A stretch of DNA of 42,733 nt. It comes from Desulfobacteraceae bacterium (GTDB lineage: Bacteria > Desulfobacterota > Desulfobacteria > Desulfobacterales > Desulfosarcinaceae). Location of the stretch: assembly GCA_003599575.1 (NCBI GenBank), contig QZKV01000060.1, positions 1 through 42,733 of the forward strand, read 5' to 3'. Positions 17,687 through 25,834 of this stretch are shown here, in pieces. Within the stretch, counting starts at the first letter, position 1. Each line of letters begins with the position of its first letter. The position numbers and the translations under genes are program-made. The notes beneath the pieces are model-generated. The model did not search any database, was not told the DNA's origin, and saw only the letters and a program-made list of their open reading frames with translations.

Positions 17687-19144
17687 TCAGGCCGCCTCCC
17701 CGCAGGCCCGGCCCTTGAGATTGAAGAAGAATTTCAAACCCTTTTTCACCTTATTGGAAAATACTTTGGTGGAAAGAAACGAACCGGCCACCCGCTTGTT
17801 GATTTCAACAATGGTCGGATACGGGTGAACGGCCGAAGCCAGAGTGGAGAGTTTTACATTTCCGTAAAGGGCGGCCACCCATTCGCCCAGCAAATCACCG
17901 GCCCTGGGGCCAAGGATCTGCACCCCGATAGGCTTTTCCTTCCCATCCAGCAACAGCTTGATCTTGCCGGCATGTTCCCCTTCGGCCAGGCTGCGGTCAT
18001 TGTCCCGGAAATTTTCCGTCCAGACCGAGCAATCGATTCCCGCCTCTTTGGCCCGGGTTTCGTTCATCCCGATGCTGGCCAGCTCCGGGTCCGTATACGT
18101 GCACCAGGGAAAGTAAGTGTAATCGGCTTTGCGGGGCAGGTGAAATATGGCGTTGGCCAATACAATGCTTCCCTCGTAACCGGCTGCGTGGGTAAAGAGA
18201 TATCCCCCGGCCGCATCTCCGGCTGCATAGATGTGTTTTTGACTGGTGCGCATGCGTTGGTCCACCTGGATACCGCGGCGGTCAAAGTCCACGCCGATTT
18301 CCTGCAGGTTGAGCCCGCCGGTGTTGGCCTGCCGGCCCAAGGCCACGAGAAGGGTATCCCCTTTGAGCAGGCGGACATTGCCCTGACTGTCTTCGATCTG
18401 TACTTCTTTCTGATTCCCTCTGGTGCGGACCTCTTTTATGGTCGCCTTGAGATGAAACACGACCCCTTCGGCAACCAGCACCTCCATTAACGCCCGGGCC
18501 ATGTCCGGGTCTTCCTTGGCCAGGATCTGGCCGGCCATGTCCACCACCTCCACGCGGCTGCCCAGCCGGCAAAACGCCTGGGCCATCTCTATGCCGATCG
18601 GACCGGCCCCCAGGATCACCATGGATGAGGGCAGGCGCGCAAGGGAAAAGAGCTCCCGGTTGGTGATATAACCGGAATCTTTGAGGCCCGGAATGGGAGG
18701 TATGGCCGCCGATGATCCGGTGGCAATCACCCAGTTTTTGGCCGAATACGGTGTTCCATTTATCTTAATGGTGTGGTCATTGGTGAAGACCGCTTCTCCG
18801 AATTTCACCTCTGCGCCCAACCGGCAGAACCGCTCTTGCGAGTCATGCTCCTGGATCTTTGAAATTACCGCTTGAATCCGCGCGGCCACGTGGTTGAAAT
18901 CCACCGCGGCAACATCCACTTCGGGAAGACCGAAATCCTTTGCATGCTTGATGAGATGACGGACATGGGCTGTTCGGATCAAGGTCTTGCTGGGCACGCA
19001 GCCGAAATGCAGGCAGTCTCCCCCCAGGGATTTTTCCTTTTCCACCAGCAGGGTCCTGGCTCCGAGCTGCGCAGCGCCGGATGCGACGGTCAAGCCGCCG
19101 GCGCCGCCTCCGACGATCCCCATGTCAAAATCATATTTGGCCAT
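17687..19144 (-). CDS. mercuric-reductase-like / dihydrolipoamide-dehydrogenase-family flavoprotein
   Basis: The 485-residue class I pyridine-nucleotide disulfide oxidoreductase has an FAD motif GIVGGGAGG, the redox-active pair GGDCLHFGCVPSKTLI, an NAD(P) motif ILGAGPIGIE, the AAGDAAGGYLFTHAA segment and the C-terminal HPYPTIVEINKR. The last replaces the HAHPTLSE of true lipoamide dehydrogenase. The N-terminal metal-binding domain and the C-terminal Cys-Cys pair of real MerA are missing, so mercury reduction is unlikely. The physiological substrate is unknown. The ATG follows AAAGGAGGATGAA. It is the last gene after the exported protein and the DUF547 remnant; full-length DUF547 genes accompany this enzyme type in other bacteria, from memory. 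Confidence 0.88.
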   Translation of the reverse strand: MAKYDFDMGIVGGGAGGLTVASGAAQLGARTLLVEKEKSLGGDCLHFGCVPSKTLIRTAHVRHLIKHAKDFGLPEVDVAAVDFNHVAARIQAVISKIQEHDSQERFCRLGAEVKFGEAVFTNDHTIKINGTPYSAKNWVIATGSSAAIPPIPGLKDSGYITNRELFSLARLPSSMVILGAGPIGIEMAQAFCRLGSRVEVVDMAGQILAKEDPDMARALMEVLVAEGVVFHLKATIKEVRTRGNQKEVQIEDSQGNVRLLKGDTLLVALGRQANTGGLNLQEIGVDFDRRGIQVDQRMRTSQKHIYAAGDAAGGYLFTHAAGYEGSIVLANAIFHLPRKADYTYFPWCTYTDPELASIGMNETRAKEAGIDCSVWTENFRDNDRSLAEGEHAGKIKLLLDGKEKPIGVQILGPRAGDLLGEWVAALYGNVKLSTLASAVHPYPTIVEINKRVAGSFLSTKVFSNKVKKGLKFFFNLKGRACGEAA

Positions 19145-19173
19145 TTCATCCTCCTTTAAAAAAAGCGGCCCGC

Positions 19174-19395
19174 CTATTTCCCGTTCAAAGACCAGTCGTA
19201 GTCGAGATACGCAATCCTGATCCGATCCCCCCGGTCATCAAGGACCTTCTTCAGATCACCGGCGGCGTATTTGCGGAAAAACCCCACGATATCCTCTCCG
19301 AAGTCGTCGGCAAACCAGTCGAAAATCCGGCTGATGTAAAACGTCAACATAATAAAAAGGTTTCGGAGGTTGTAAATATCTTTCATTCCATCCAC
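19174..19395 (-). CDS. truncated DUF547 protein (C-terminal remnant)
   Basis: The 73-residue frame matches only the C-terminal end of DUF547 proteins: DWFADDFGEDIVGFFRKYAAGDLKKVL, then IAYLDYDWSLNGK, the family's closing motif. The catalytic-looking N-terminal two thirds (with the conserved Cys/His) are absent. The short N-terminus (MKDIYNLRNLFIMLTFYIS) could be a remnant or a new hydrophobic leader. The ATG has a strong AGAGAGGTGGA ribosome site, so the piece may still be made. It sits 29 bp before the flavoprotein gene. I treat it as a decayed or minimised gene. Confidence 0.6.
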   Translation of the reverse strand: MDGMKDIYNLRNLFIMLTFYISRIFDWFADDFGEDIVGFFRKYAAGDLKKVLDDRGDRIRIAYLDYDWSLNGK

Positions 19396-19418
19396 CTCTC
19401 TTTTGGGTAGGTATCATG

Positions 19419-19448
19419 ACCGCAGGGAGAAATAATCCTCCCTGCGGT
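19419..19448 (-). terminator. intercistronic stem-loop, 11-bp stem
   Basis: ACCGCAGGGAG and CTCCCTGCGGT form a perfect 11-bp stem with an 8-nt loop, just after the exported-protein stop codon (19460) and before the DUF547 remnant. No U-run follows on the minus strand, so it is more likely a partial terminator or mRNA-stabilising hairpin that favours the first gene. Confidence 0.5.
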
Positions 19449-19459
19449 TGTTGGCGAGA

Positions 19460-19888
19460 TTAACCTGCCTGCGGAATTTTGGCCGAAAGAGCTTCGACCA
19501 TATTTTTCATGTTCGAAGGGTTGCCGTCCGGGTGCTGCACCACCATGATCATCTCCCATTTGCCGAATGGGGGCTCGCTCAGGGCGGCCTCATAGATTCC
19601 CTTGCCCTTAGAGTCCGCTTTGAACGTGTACGGCGGGCTCCCTGCTCCTGCCTCGCTTTTTTCAGGCTTCATGTTAACGAACCAGACGGTATATACCTCG
19701 CCCGACTTGAGGCCATCGGCCATAAGGCGGATACTTCCATCTGTCAGATGAAGGGTTCCGCTTGCCCCGGGATGCGTTTTTGCTGCCTTCAACGCGATGT
19801 CACCGCCTCCGGCTGCGGCATTTCCGATAAAAAAATACGCGGCAACCAGGACGGCTGCCCAAACCATCACATGTGTCCATTTACTCAT
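19460..19888 (-). CDS. small exported protein of unknown function
   Basis: This 142-residue protein has an N-terminal signal peptide or anchor (about residues 1-27, WAAVLVAAYFFIGNAAAGG). A compact domain rich in beta strands follows (SGTLHLTDGSIRLMADGL, GEVYTVWFVNMKPE, GKWEMIMVVQHPDGNPSNM). The pattern of a short strand-rich domain with a VYTVWFVN core recalls extracytoplasmic beta-sandwich domains seen in several unrelated small secreted proteins, but I do not recognise a named family. The ATG at 19888 follows GGGAGG with six-base spacing. It is first in the operon with the DUF547 remnant and the flavoprotein, and it shares an upstream element with the selenoprotein gene. Confidence 0.8.
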   Translation of the reverse strand: MSKWTHVMVWAAVLVAAYFFIGNAAAGGGDIALKAAKTHPGASGTLHLTDGSIRLMADGLKSGEVYTVWFVNMKPEKSEAGAGSPPYTFKADSKGKGIYEAALSEPPFGKWEMIMVVQHPDGNPSNMKNMVEALSAKIPQAG

Positions 19889-19962
19889 GCTGAACCTCCC
19901 TGCCGTTTGTAGATTCATATCATGGGACCGGCAATCGTGCTGTCGTCCTCTTTGAGGGGGCA

Positions 19963-19988
19963 GTCGATGGAAAAATATGAATCTTACA
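19963..19988 (-). promoter_or_regulatory. copy A of a shared 26-bp promoter-like element
   Basis: On the minus strand it begins TGTAAGATTCATATTT and ends CCATCGAC. Copy B at 21390-21415 is identical at 24 of 26 positions. The downstream edge lies 75 bp before the ATG at 19888. TGTAAG and TCGAC separated by about 15 bases have the look of ECF -35/-10 boxes. It probably drives the exported protein / DUF547 / flavoprotein operon. Confidence 0.6.
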
Positions 19989-20409
19989 AAAGACGATTTT
20001 TTCGGGCTGGACAGAAACCTGGCTTTCCGATGATTTGGGGGACAACGTTTTGGTCGGATGTGGCAAGGCGAGCCCTGCAATCCGGGTGCGCATGGTCAAA
20101 ACAGAAGTTGTTGTATTTAGTATACAGCATTCCTGTCTATGAAAACGGAAAATCCGGCCCGGAACCGTGATTGCCCCCTTCTGGCCCATTCTGTTGATGG
20201 CCTGGGGCTCTTGGTTGTCTTTGGGTTCAGATCAACATGGCCGTGAGTTTTGAGGGCCATCTTACATTGCAGGAGAGGGAAAAGTTGTTCAGGATTTCCC
20301 TGCATTGCCCAGTCCATAAGATGCTAAAAAGCGGAATTAAAATAAAAGTAGAGCCGTCCCTTTAACGGATGGCCCCGGGACACTTGACCTCCTTGCGAAG
20401 GCCGGCCCC
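19989..20409. other. intergenic stretch without a recognised gene
   Basis: The sequence between the promoter element upstream of the exported-protein gene and the end of the selenoprotein gene is about 420 bp. I see no convincing gene on either strand. A GC-rich motif with GGATGGCCCCGGGAC near 20360-20380 is partly palindromic. Short frames here have no ribosome site or family resemblance. Confidence 0.5.
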
Positions 20410-21318
20410 TTATTCCTGATAGACTTCGGTTCGCGGGTGAAATGCCTGCCATGCAAACCAGTAACTGAAGATCGGCTTGAGGGTTTCTCCATCTTGTCTT
20501 TTCGCCCCGGTTACCGTGCCTTCGGGAGAAATGTCGATCCTTATTCCTGTTCCGCCTATTTTGTCTTCAAGAGTGCCGCCCGCGCGCTCCCTCAACTCGG
20601 AAAGCGGATAAGCTTTGGCTTTTCCATCCAATTCAACACCAAGAACCATCTCTTTGACCGGCAGGTCTTTGCGTACTTCACCGACCGGAAACCAAAGCGT
20701 CCCAAGCCTGTAGTAGCCTTCATAGGGGTCCTGCGAATAGTCGCGCGCATAACCGGTATTGGTTGACAGGACGAGCGTTTGCGGGTGTCGTCTCTTCCAG
20801 TCTTTCCAACTCGTTCGCGTCGACTCGATCTTATTGAGCGCCTTTCCCGCAAGAGAGCCGGCAACGGCCTTTTCCATCAACTGCGACCAGAGGCTTTCCG
20901 TCTGGTGGTCATAGAGCACGACGTTGCTCTTGTATAGCCTTCCTGAAACCCCGAAGGTATAGTCCTTGCCGTCAATTTTTCGGGAGTAGACCACCCCCGT
21001 CTGAGTCAAGGGTCAGAATGTCACCACGATCGGTTCATTGTCGATCGTATCGTTTACCACCTCATGCCAGGTGAGTATCTTTATTGGGTATGCCTTTGTT
21101 TTTCCTCCGATTTCAACACCTATTACCTGATCGTCAGGGGAGAGAAAATCCGCTTCCGGAGCCGCAACGAAGTTCGGTTCCAGTATGGCGGGAATGCCGT
21201 CTTTGGGTACGCCGCCTGAGACGATCTCCTCTTTGGGTACGATGGCATTTTCAAAGCTAAACGCCGTCAACATCATTAATGCCGCTGCAATGAGCGGCAG
21301 ATGAAAGATTTTTCTCAT
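20410..21318 (-). CDS. DUF3179 selenoprotein (Sec at residue 102, encoded by UGA)
   Basis: Read through the in-frame UGA at 21013-21015, the gene encodes a 302-residue exported DUF3179 protein. A signal peptide (about residues 1-20) comes first, then AYPIKILTWHEVVNDT and IVVTF-U-PLTQTGVVYSRK. FGVSGRLYKSNVVLYDHQTE, SLWSQLMEKAVAG, SWKDWKRRHPQTLVLS and DPYEGYYRLG follow in family order. In DUF3179 the motif after VTF is CPLC or CPLT, so UGA sits exactly at the conserved first cysteine. Both halves keep full family similarity without frameshift, which argues against a decayed gene. A bacterial SECIS hairpin follows the UGA (20981-20999). The function of DUF3179 is unknown; a redox role for Sec in the periplasm is inferred. 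Standard gene callers would split it in two or truncate it. The ATG follows AGGGAGG. Confidence 0.85.
20981..20999 (-). promoter_or_regulatory. bacterial SECIS element of the DUF3179 selenoprotein
   Basis: In the mRNA, CGGGGGU pairs with ACUCCCG (seven pairs, one G-U) and exposes a five-base loop GGUCU. The loop begins 23 nt after the start of the UGA. E. coli fdhF has the same GGUCU loop at nearly the same distance (about 21 nt), and the guanine in the first loop positions is the SelB recognition hallmark. The hairpin lies inside the coding sequence, as bacterial SECIS elements do. Confidence 0.8.
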
Positions 21319-21389
21319 ATTAATTCCTCCCTTTCGATCGATGAGATCCTTGTCCGAGATAGGCAGTCGCTAGGAATCGTGCCATGGTG

Positions 21390-21415
21390 GTCGATGGGGA
21401 AATATGAATCTTACA
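21390..21415 (-). promoter_or_regulatory. copy B of the shared 26-bp promoter-like element
   Basis: It matches the element at 19963-19988 at 24 of 26 positions, in the same orientation. Its downstream edge is 72 bp before the selenoprotein ATG (75 bp in copy A). A second shared word, AATCGTGC, lies just downstream of both copies (21375-21382 and 19933-19940). It is probably the selenoprotein promoter. Confidence 0.6.
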
Positions 21416-21576
21416 TGAATTCTTCAGGCCTGGCGGAGCCATGGGCAATTGCAGAAGCACCGACCTCAGATAATGGCTTTCAACGCCCAGTCGCAACAGG
21501 ATGGCTTTTCTTGAATATTGGAAGCGCTGCAGGAAAGTTTTTAGACGCGGACGCCACGGAACCGAAGCTGGCCTGG

Positions 21577-23373
21577 TTATCGGCCGGGATAGAGATTGAC
21601 CAGCCTCAGCCTGGCATACAGGGTTTTTCGGCTCAAGCCGAGCATCCTGGCCGCCTGGGATTTATTGCCGCCGGCTGCTTTCAGGGCGTTGAGCAGCAGA
21701 TTGCTCTCGGTTTGCTGCAGGGCGTTACCCAGGATGCGGCGGGGCGTGTGCTCAACGGCCCGAGGTTGGTAGTTCATATCCGGCACGAAATCATCGCCGT
21801 CGAGGATGGGGCCGTCCTCGAGGAGGATGGCCCGGCTGAGGGTGTGTCTGAGCTCCCTGACGTTGCCCGGCCAGGAATGACTCATCAGTCGGCCCATGAA
21901 TCCCAGCGAGACACCGATCACCTTCCGGTTGAATTGGGCCCCGAGCTCGGACAGGAGCGCGTTGACCAGGGCCGGGATGTCCTGCGGATGCTGACGCAAA
22001 GGGGGGACCTTCAGGGTGATCATGTTGAGACGGAAGTAGAGGTCGGCCCGGAACCGCCCCTGATCGACCATGGCCTTCAGGTCCTGATGCGTCGCGGCGA
22101 TGATGCGGGGATCGACGCTGATGGCTTTTTCGCCGCCGACCCTCGATATTTCCTTTTGCTGGAGCACCCTTAAAAGGCTGACCTGGGCCTTGGGGCTCAA
22201 TTCTGCCACCTCGTCGAGGAAGAGCGTCCCCCGATCGGCCAACTCGAACTTGCCCAACCGGCGGGAAACCGCGCCGGTGAAGGCCCCTTTCTCATGCCCG
22301 AAGAATTCACTTTCGAGCAGGGTATCGGGGATAGCCCCGCAGTTGAGCGTGATGAACGGCTGGGCGTTACGGTGACTGAGGCGGTGGATCTGGGTGGCGA
22401 CGAGCTCCTTGCCGACTCCCGATTCGCCCTCGATGCAGACACTCACTTCAAAGGGCGCCACCCGCTCGATCAACCGGTAAAGCTTGGTCATGGACGGGCT
22501 GACCCCGACCAGCTTGCCCATGCCGGTCAGGCTGGCATCGCCATCCGGCTGACGGGGAACAGCCCTGAACTTGCGGACATTGTCGGCAATCAGCTTGGCC
22601 ACCGGTATCCGCTCGAAGGAACTTCCGCCCCCGAGACCGTGGATCCCGGTCCTCTCATAGAGCAGGGCGCTGTCTTCAGGCAGCAGGGCCGCCCCGCCGT
22701 AAAAGAAGCAGGCCGGATCGGTCCCGGTGTCCCGGGCGGCCGTGAGCATCTGATTTATTTTCACGGCGGCGTGTTCGAGGCGATCGGCCTTCTCGTAGAT
22801 GTCACGGGTCTCATGTGTCCAGCCCATGTTGAGCACCAGGGCTTCGACCCCGGACCCGGCCACCTCGGCCGCCTCCTCGGGGTTGAAGACGAAGGCGAAG
22901 GTAACGAAACCCTCCCGGCCGGCATCGCGAAGCATCTCAATTTCGGCCTTGATGGTATGGCCTTCCATTTCCATGGCCCGGCGGAAGGTGCCATCGGTTA
23001 TTCCCACCGGGGGCCAGTTGACAACGCCGGCTATGCCCAATTCGGCCAGGGTGTCGAGCCGTTTCCTCATCGGCTTGACCGGATCGTTGGGCATCAGGCC
23101 GGCGACCAGCGGCACGTTTCTGACCCGGGGCAGTATCTGGTTTCTGATGAGGTGCTCGGTCTGATCGTTGGCGTTGCCGTATGGCATGAACGCGCCCATG
23201 GAACCGACGCCGGCCATCCGGTAGAGCCCTGCATTGAGGACCATCAGGAACTGGGCCCCGCCCTCGATGGCGAAGCGGGCGATCTGACCGGAACCGGGGA
23301 TGACGAAGACGATGGGAAACCGGTTGCGCCGGGCTTTCCCCAGGATTGTCCTCAGCTCGGACTTTGCACGCAT
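21577..23373 (-). CDS. sigma-54 activator with a PEP-hydrolase-like TIM-barrel sensor domain
   Basis: This 598-residue regulator carries, in place of a receiver or PAS domain, a full N-terminal TIM barrel of the PEP-hydrolase-like family (about residues 1-275). Motifs LNAGLYRMAGVGSMGAFMPYG and SSFERIPV are shared with the enzyme encoded at 24882-25712. The AAA+ domain follows (Walker A GESGVGKE near 318, GAFTGA near 363, Walker B LFLDEVAEL), then a Fis-type HTH (NKSQAARMLGLSRKTLYARL). The gene is divergent from the Tm-1-like/ABC-transporter operon, which has a sigma-54 promoter. The simplest reading is that the regulator senses the same ligand that the operon's enzyme acts on. Whether the barrel keeps catalytic activity is unknown. 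Confidence 0.92.
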   Translation of the reverse strand: MRAKSELRTILGKARRNRFPIVFVIPGSGQIARFAIEGGAQFLMVLNAGLYRMAGVGSMGAFMPYGNANDQTEHLIRNQILPRVRNVPLVAGLMPNDPVKPMRKRLDTLAELGIAGVVNWPPVGITDGTFRRAMEMEGHTIKAEIEMLRDAGREGFVTFAFVFNPEEAAEVAGSGVEALVLNMGWTHETRDIYEKADRLEHAAVKINQMLTAARDTGTDPACFFYGGAALLPEDSALLYERTGIHGLGGGSSFERIPVAKLIADNVRKFRAVPRQPDGDASLTGMGKLVGVSPSMTKLYRLIERVAPFEVSVCIEGESGVGKELVATQIHRLSHRNAQPFITLNCGAIPDTLLESEFFGHEKGAFTGAVSRRLGKFELADRGTLFLDEVAELSPKAQVSLLRVLQQKEISRVGGEKAISVDPRIIAATHQDLKAMVDQGRFRADLYFRLNMITLKVPPLRQHPQDIPALVNALLSELGAQFNRKVIGVSLGFMGRLMSHSWPGNVRELRHTLSRAILLEDGPILDGDDFVPDMNYQPRAVEHTPRRILGNALQQTESNLLLNALKAAGGNKSQAARMLGLSRKTLYARLRLVNLYPGR

Positions 23374-23424
23374 AGGGATGTCCCAGATGGATAGGTTATG
23401 TATGTGTTTCCTTTAGCCCATATA

Positions 23425-23441
23425 TGTTACCGAGAGTAACA
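23425..23441. promoter_or_regulatory. 17-bp dyad, candidate enhancer (UAS) for the TIM-barrel activator
   Basis: TGTTAC-N5-GTAACA is a perfect dyad, about 125-140 bp upstream of the sigma-54 promoter at 23566-23581, a normal enhancer distance. It lies in the divergent spacer, so it could also serve autoregulation. Only one copy is visible. Confidence 0.45.
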
Positions 23442-23565
23442 GGTCCGCGGTTTGAGAACAAGCCCGCAGATGAAAATTCCCGCAAACCCATCATAAAATA
23501 AACGCTTAATTCATCTGCACTTACCTCCCCGGCTCCTTTCAGCAAGTCGGCCCGGGAGTCCGCCC

Positions 23566-23581
23566 TGGTCCGGTTCTTGCC
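23566..23581 (+). promoter_or_regulatory. sigma-54 promoter of the Tm-1-like/ABC operon
   Basis: TGGTCCGGTTCTTGCC has GG and GC exactly ten bases apart and keeps the TTGC of the -12 element; the -24 element is imperfect. A start near 23592 leaves a leader of about 45 nt before the ATG at 23638. The adjacent divergent activator makes it plausible. Confidence 0.55.
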
Positions 23582-23637
23582 TTTCCAATAACCGGTGGTG
23601 ACCCGTATCCAGGCCTTTACCGCAAAAAGGAGGCATC

Positions 23638-24855
23638 ATGACCGGAACGGTATTGATGATCGGAGCATTTGACGTCAAGGGTGTGGAGTACGACTTCGCG
23701 CGTAAGTTGATCGAAGCCCAAGGCTGTAAAACGCTGACCATGAATTTTGGCGTTCTGGGCGGCACCGACCTCTTTCCGATCGACATCGACGGCGCGGAGG
23801 TGGCCAGGGCCGGAGGCGGCGATATTGAGAAGCTCCGCAAGGACCAGGATCGAGGCGCGGCCATGGAGGTGATGGCCAGGGGAACGGCGGTGCTGGTCCA
23901 GAAACTGTACGGGGAGGGCAAATTCAAGGGCATATTCGGCATGGGCGGCAGCGGCGGCACCAGCGTTATATCCCGGGCCATGCGAACCCTGCCCATCGGG
24001 GTGCCCAAAGTTTTGGTCTCCACCGTGGCTGCGGGCGACACGACCGTCATCACGGGGGTCAAGGACGTGACCATGATCCCTTCCATCGTCGACGTGGCCG
24101 GTCTCAACCCCATCAGCGAAAAGGTCTTCAAGGAGGCGGTCGGAGCCATCTGCGGCATGATCGGCATGGATTACACCCTGACCATCCAGCCGAAACCGGT
24201 CATCTGCGCCTCCATGTTCGGCAACACCACCGCCTGCGTCAACATGTGCAGGGAGGCCTTGACGGCCAAGGGCTACGAGGTCCTGGTCTTCCACGCCACC
24301 GGTACCGGCGGAAGGACCATGGAGGGTCTGGTGGAAGACGGCTACGTTTACGCCGTACTGGACATCACCACCACGGAGTGGGCCGACGAAATTTGCGGCG
24401 GCGCATTCTCGGCCGGACCGGACCGGCTATCCGCCCCTGGACGTGCCGGGATTCCCCATCTGATTGTTCCGGGGTGCGTCGACATGGTCAACTTCGGACC
24501 CATCGAAACCGTCCCGGAAAGATACAAGGACCGGCTGCTCTACGTATGGAATCCAAATGTCACCCTGATGCGGACCGACATTGAGGAAAACAGAACAATG
24601 GGCGAAATCTTCGCCCGCAAGGCCAACCAGGCCACCGGTCGGGTCGCCTTCCTTTTCCCGCTGAAGGGCGTCTCCATCCTGGACAGTGAGGGAGGAAAAT
24701 TCTGGTGGCCCGAAGCCGACCGCACCATGTTCGAAGCCATCAAGAAGAATCTCAAGCCGGGCATCGAGGTGGTTGAGCTGGATGCCAACATCAACGACAA
24801 GGCCTTTGCCGACAAGGCCGTCGAAATGCTGATGGCGTTGATGACCCAGAAATAG
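23638..24855 (+). CDS. Tm-1-like ATP-binding protein (UPF0261)
   Basis: The 405-residue protein matches UPF0261, the N-terminal domain of tomato Tm-1, with [19 protein letters not shown] at the start. A glycine-rich nucleotide loop [20 protein letters not shown] lies near residue 100, then [46 protein letters not shown] and [14 protein letters not shown]. The length is normal. In Tm-1 and many bacteria this domain comes with a TIM-barrel domain, here the next gene after 26 bp. The bacterial function is unknown; an ATP-dependent ligase- or kinase-like step on the imported compound is only a guess. The ATG follows AAGGAGG. Confidence 0.92.
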   Translation: MTGTVLMIGAFDVKGVEYDFARKLIEAQGCKTLTMNFGVLGGTDLFPIDIDGAEVARAGGGDIEKLRKDQDRGAAMEVMARGTAVLVQKLYGEGKFKGIFGMGGSGGTSVISRAMRTLPIGVPKVLVSTVAAGDTTVITGVKDVTMIPSIVDVAGLNPISEKVFKEAVGAICGMIGMDYTLTIQPKPVICASMFGNTTACVNMCREALTAKGYEVLVFHATGTGGRTMEGLVEDGYVYAVLDITTTEWADEICGGAFSAGPDRLSAPGRAGIPHLIVPGCVDMVNFGPIETVPERYKDRLLYVWNPNVTLMRTDIEENRTMGEIFARKANQATGRVAFLFPLKGVSILDSEGGKFWWPEADRTMFEAIKKNLKPGIEVVELDANINDKAFADKAVEMLMALMTQK

Positions 24856-24881
24856 ACACAAACAAGAGAGGAGGATACCTA

Positions 24882-25712
24882 ATGGCATTTACCAGGCAGC
24901 AGGTTTTAGCTCGTCTCCGCAAGAGCATAGAGGCTGGAGTTCCGATCATCGGCGGCGGTGCCGGCACCGGTATCTCGGCCAAGTTCGAGGAGGCAGGCGG
25001 AGTGGACCTGATCGTCATCTACAATTCAGGGCGCTTCCGCATGGCCGGCCGCGGTTCTATGGCCGGGTGCATGCCCTACGGGGACGCCAACGCCATCGTT
25101 ATGGAGATGGCCAACGAGGTTCTGCCGGTGGTCAAGAACACTCCCGTTCTGGCCGGAGTCTGCGGGACCGACCCCTTCCGGGTGATGGAGGTCTTCCTCA
25201 AGCAAGTCCGGGAAGTGGGTTTCTCCGGGGTTCAGAATTTCCCCACTGTGGGTCTGTGCGACGGCTTGTTCCGCCAAAACCTCGAAGAAACCGGCATGGG
25301 CTTCGGCCTTGAGGTGGATATGATCCGACTGGCTCACGAAATGGATCTCTTCACCACGCCCTACGTTTTCAACGTTGACGAGGCCATGGCCATGGCCAAA
25401 GCCGGGGCTGACGTCGTGGTTGCCCACCTGGGTTTGACGACCAAGGGCTCTATCGGTGCGACAACCGCTTTCTCCCTCGAGGACTCACCGGCCAAGGTCC
25501 AGGAACTGTGTGACGCCGCCAAGAGCGTCAATCCGGATGTCATCTGCCTGTGCCACGGCGGCCCGATCTCCATGCCCGAGGACGCCGAGTACGTGCTGCG
25601 GAACACCAGGGGCGTGCACGGCTTCTACGGCGCATCCAGCATGGAGCGGCTGCCCGCCGAGGTGGCGATCAAAGAACAGATGAAGAAGTTCAAGGCCATC
25701 CGGTTTAAATGA
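24882..25712 (+). CDS. PEP-hydrolase-like TIM-barrel protein (Tm-1 C-terminal family)
   Basis: This 276-residue protein has the motifs [83 protein letters not shown] and [11 protein letters not shown]. These fit the family named after phosphoenolpyruvate hydrolase, the second half of tomato Tm-1. The RMAG-x-GSM and MPYG motifs also occur in the divergent regulator, showing common descent. The ATG follows GAGGAGG. It is second in the operon, directly before the transporter genes. It probably acts with the UPF0261 protein on the transported substrate; the reaction is not known to me. Confidence 0.92.
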   Translation: MAFTRQQVLARLRKSIEAGVPIIGGGAGTGISAKFEEAGGVDLIVIYNSGRFRMAGRGSMAGCMPYGDANAIVMEMANEVLPVVKNTPVLAGVCGTDPFRVMEVFLKQVREVGFSGVQNFPTVGLCDGLFRQNLEETGMGFGLEVDMIRLAHEMDLFTTPYVFNVDEAMAMAKAGADVVVAHLGLTTKGSIGATTAFSLEDSPAKVQELCDAAKSVNPDVICLCHGGPISMPEDAEYVLRNTRGVHGFYGASSMERLPAEVAIKEQMKKFKAIRFK

Positions 25713-25834
25713 TCCACGGCCCCCACCGGAGAGGGCTGAGGCTTCTCTCCGGCGTCGGCGGCGCCGAGATCGCAAAGGCCGCTCTTTCCGTCCCCGGGTC
25801 CGGGGGATTTCAGCCCAAATCGAGGAAGACTTCC

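Noticed and set aside
17687..19144. True mercuric reductase (mer operon)
   Set aside because: No N-terminal metal-binding domain, no C-terminal Cys-Cys pair, and no merR, merT or merP nearby.
21004..21018. Nonsense mutation splitting the DUF3179 gene into two genes or a pseudogene
   Set aside because: The stop is UGA, falls exactly on the conserved cysteine, both halves keep full family similarity, and a canonical SECIS hairpin follows.
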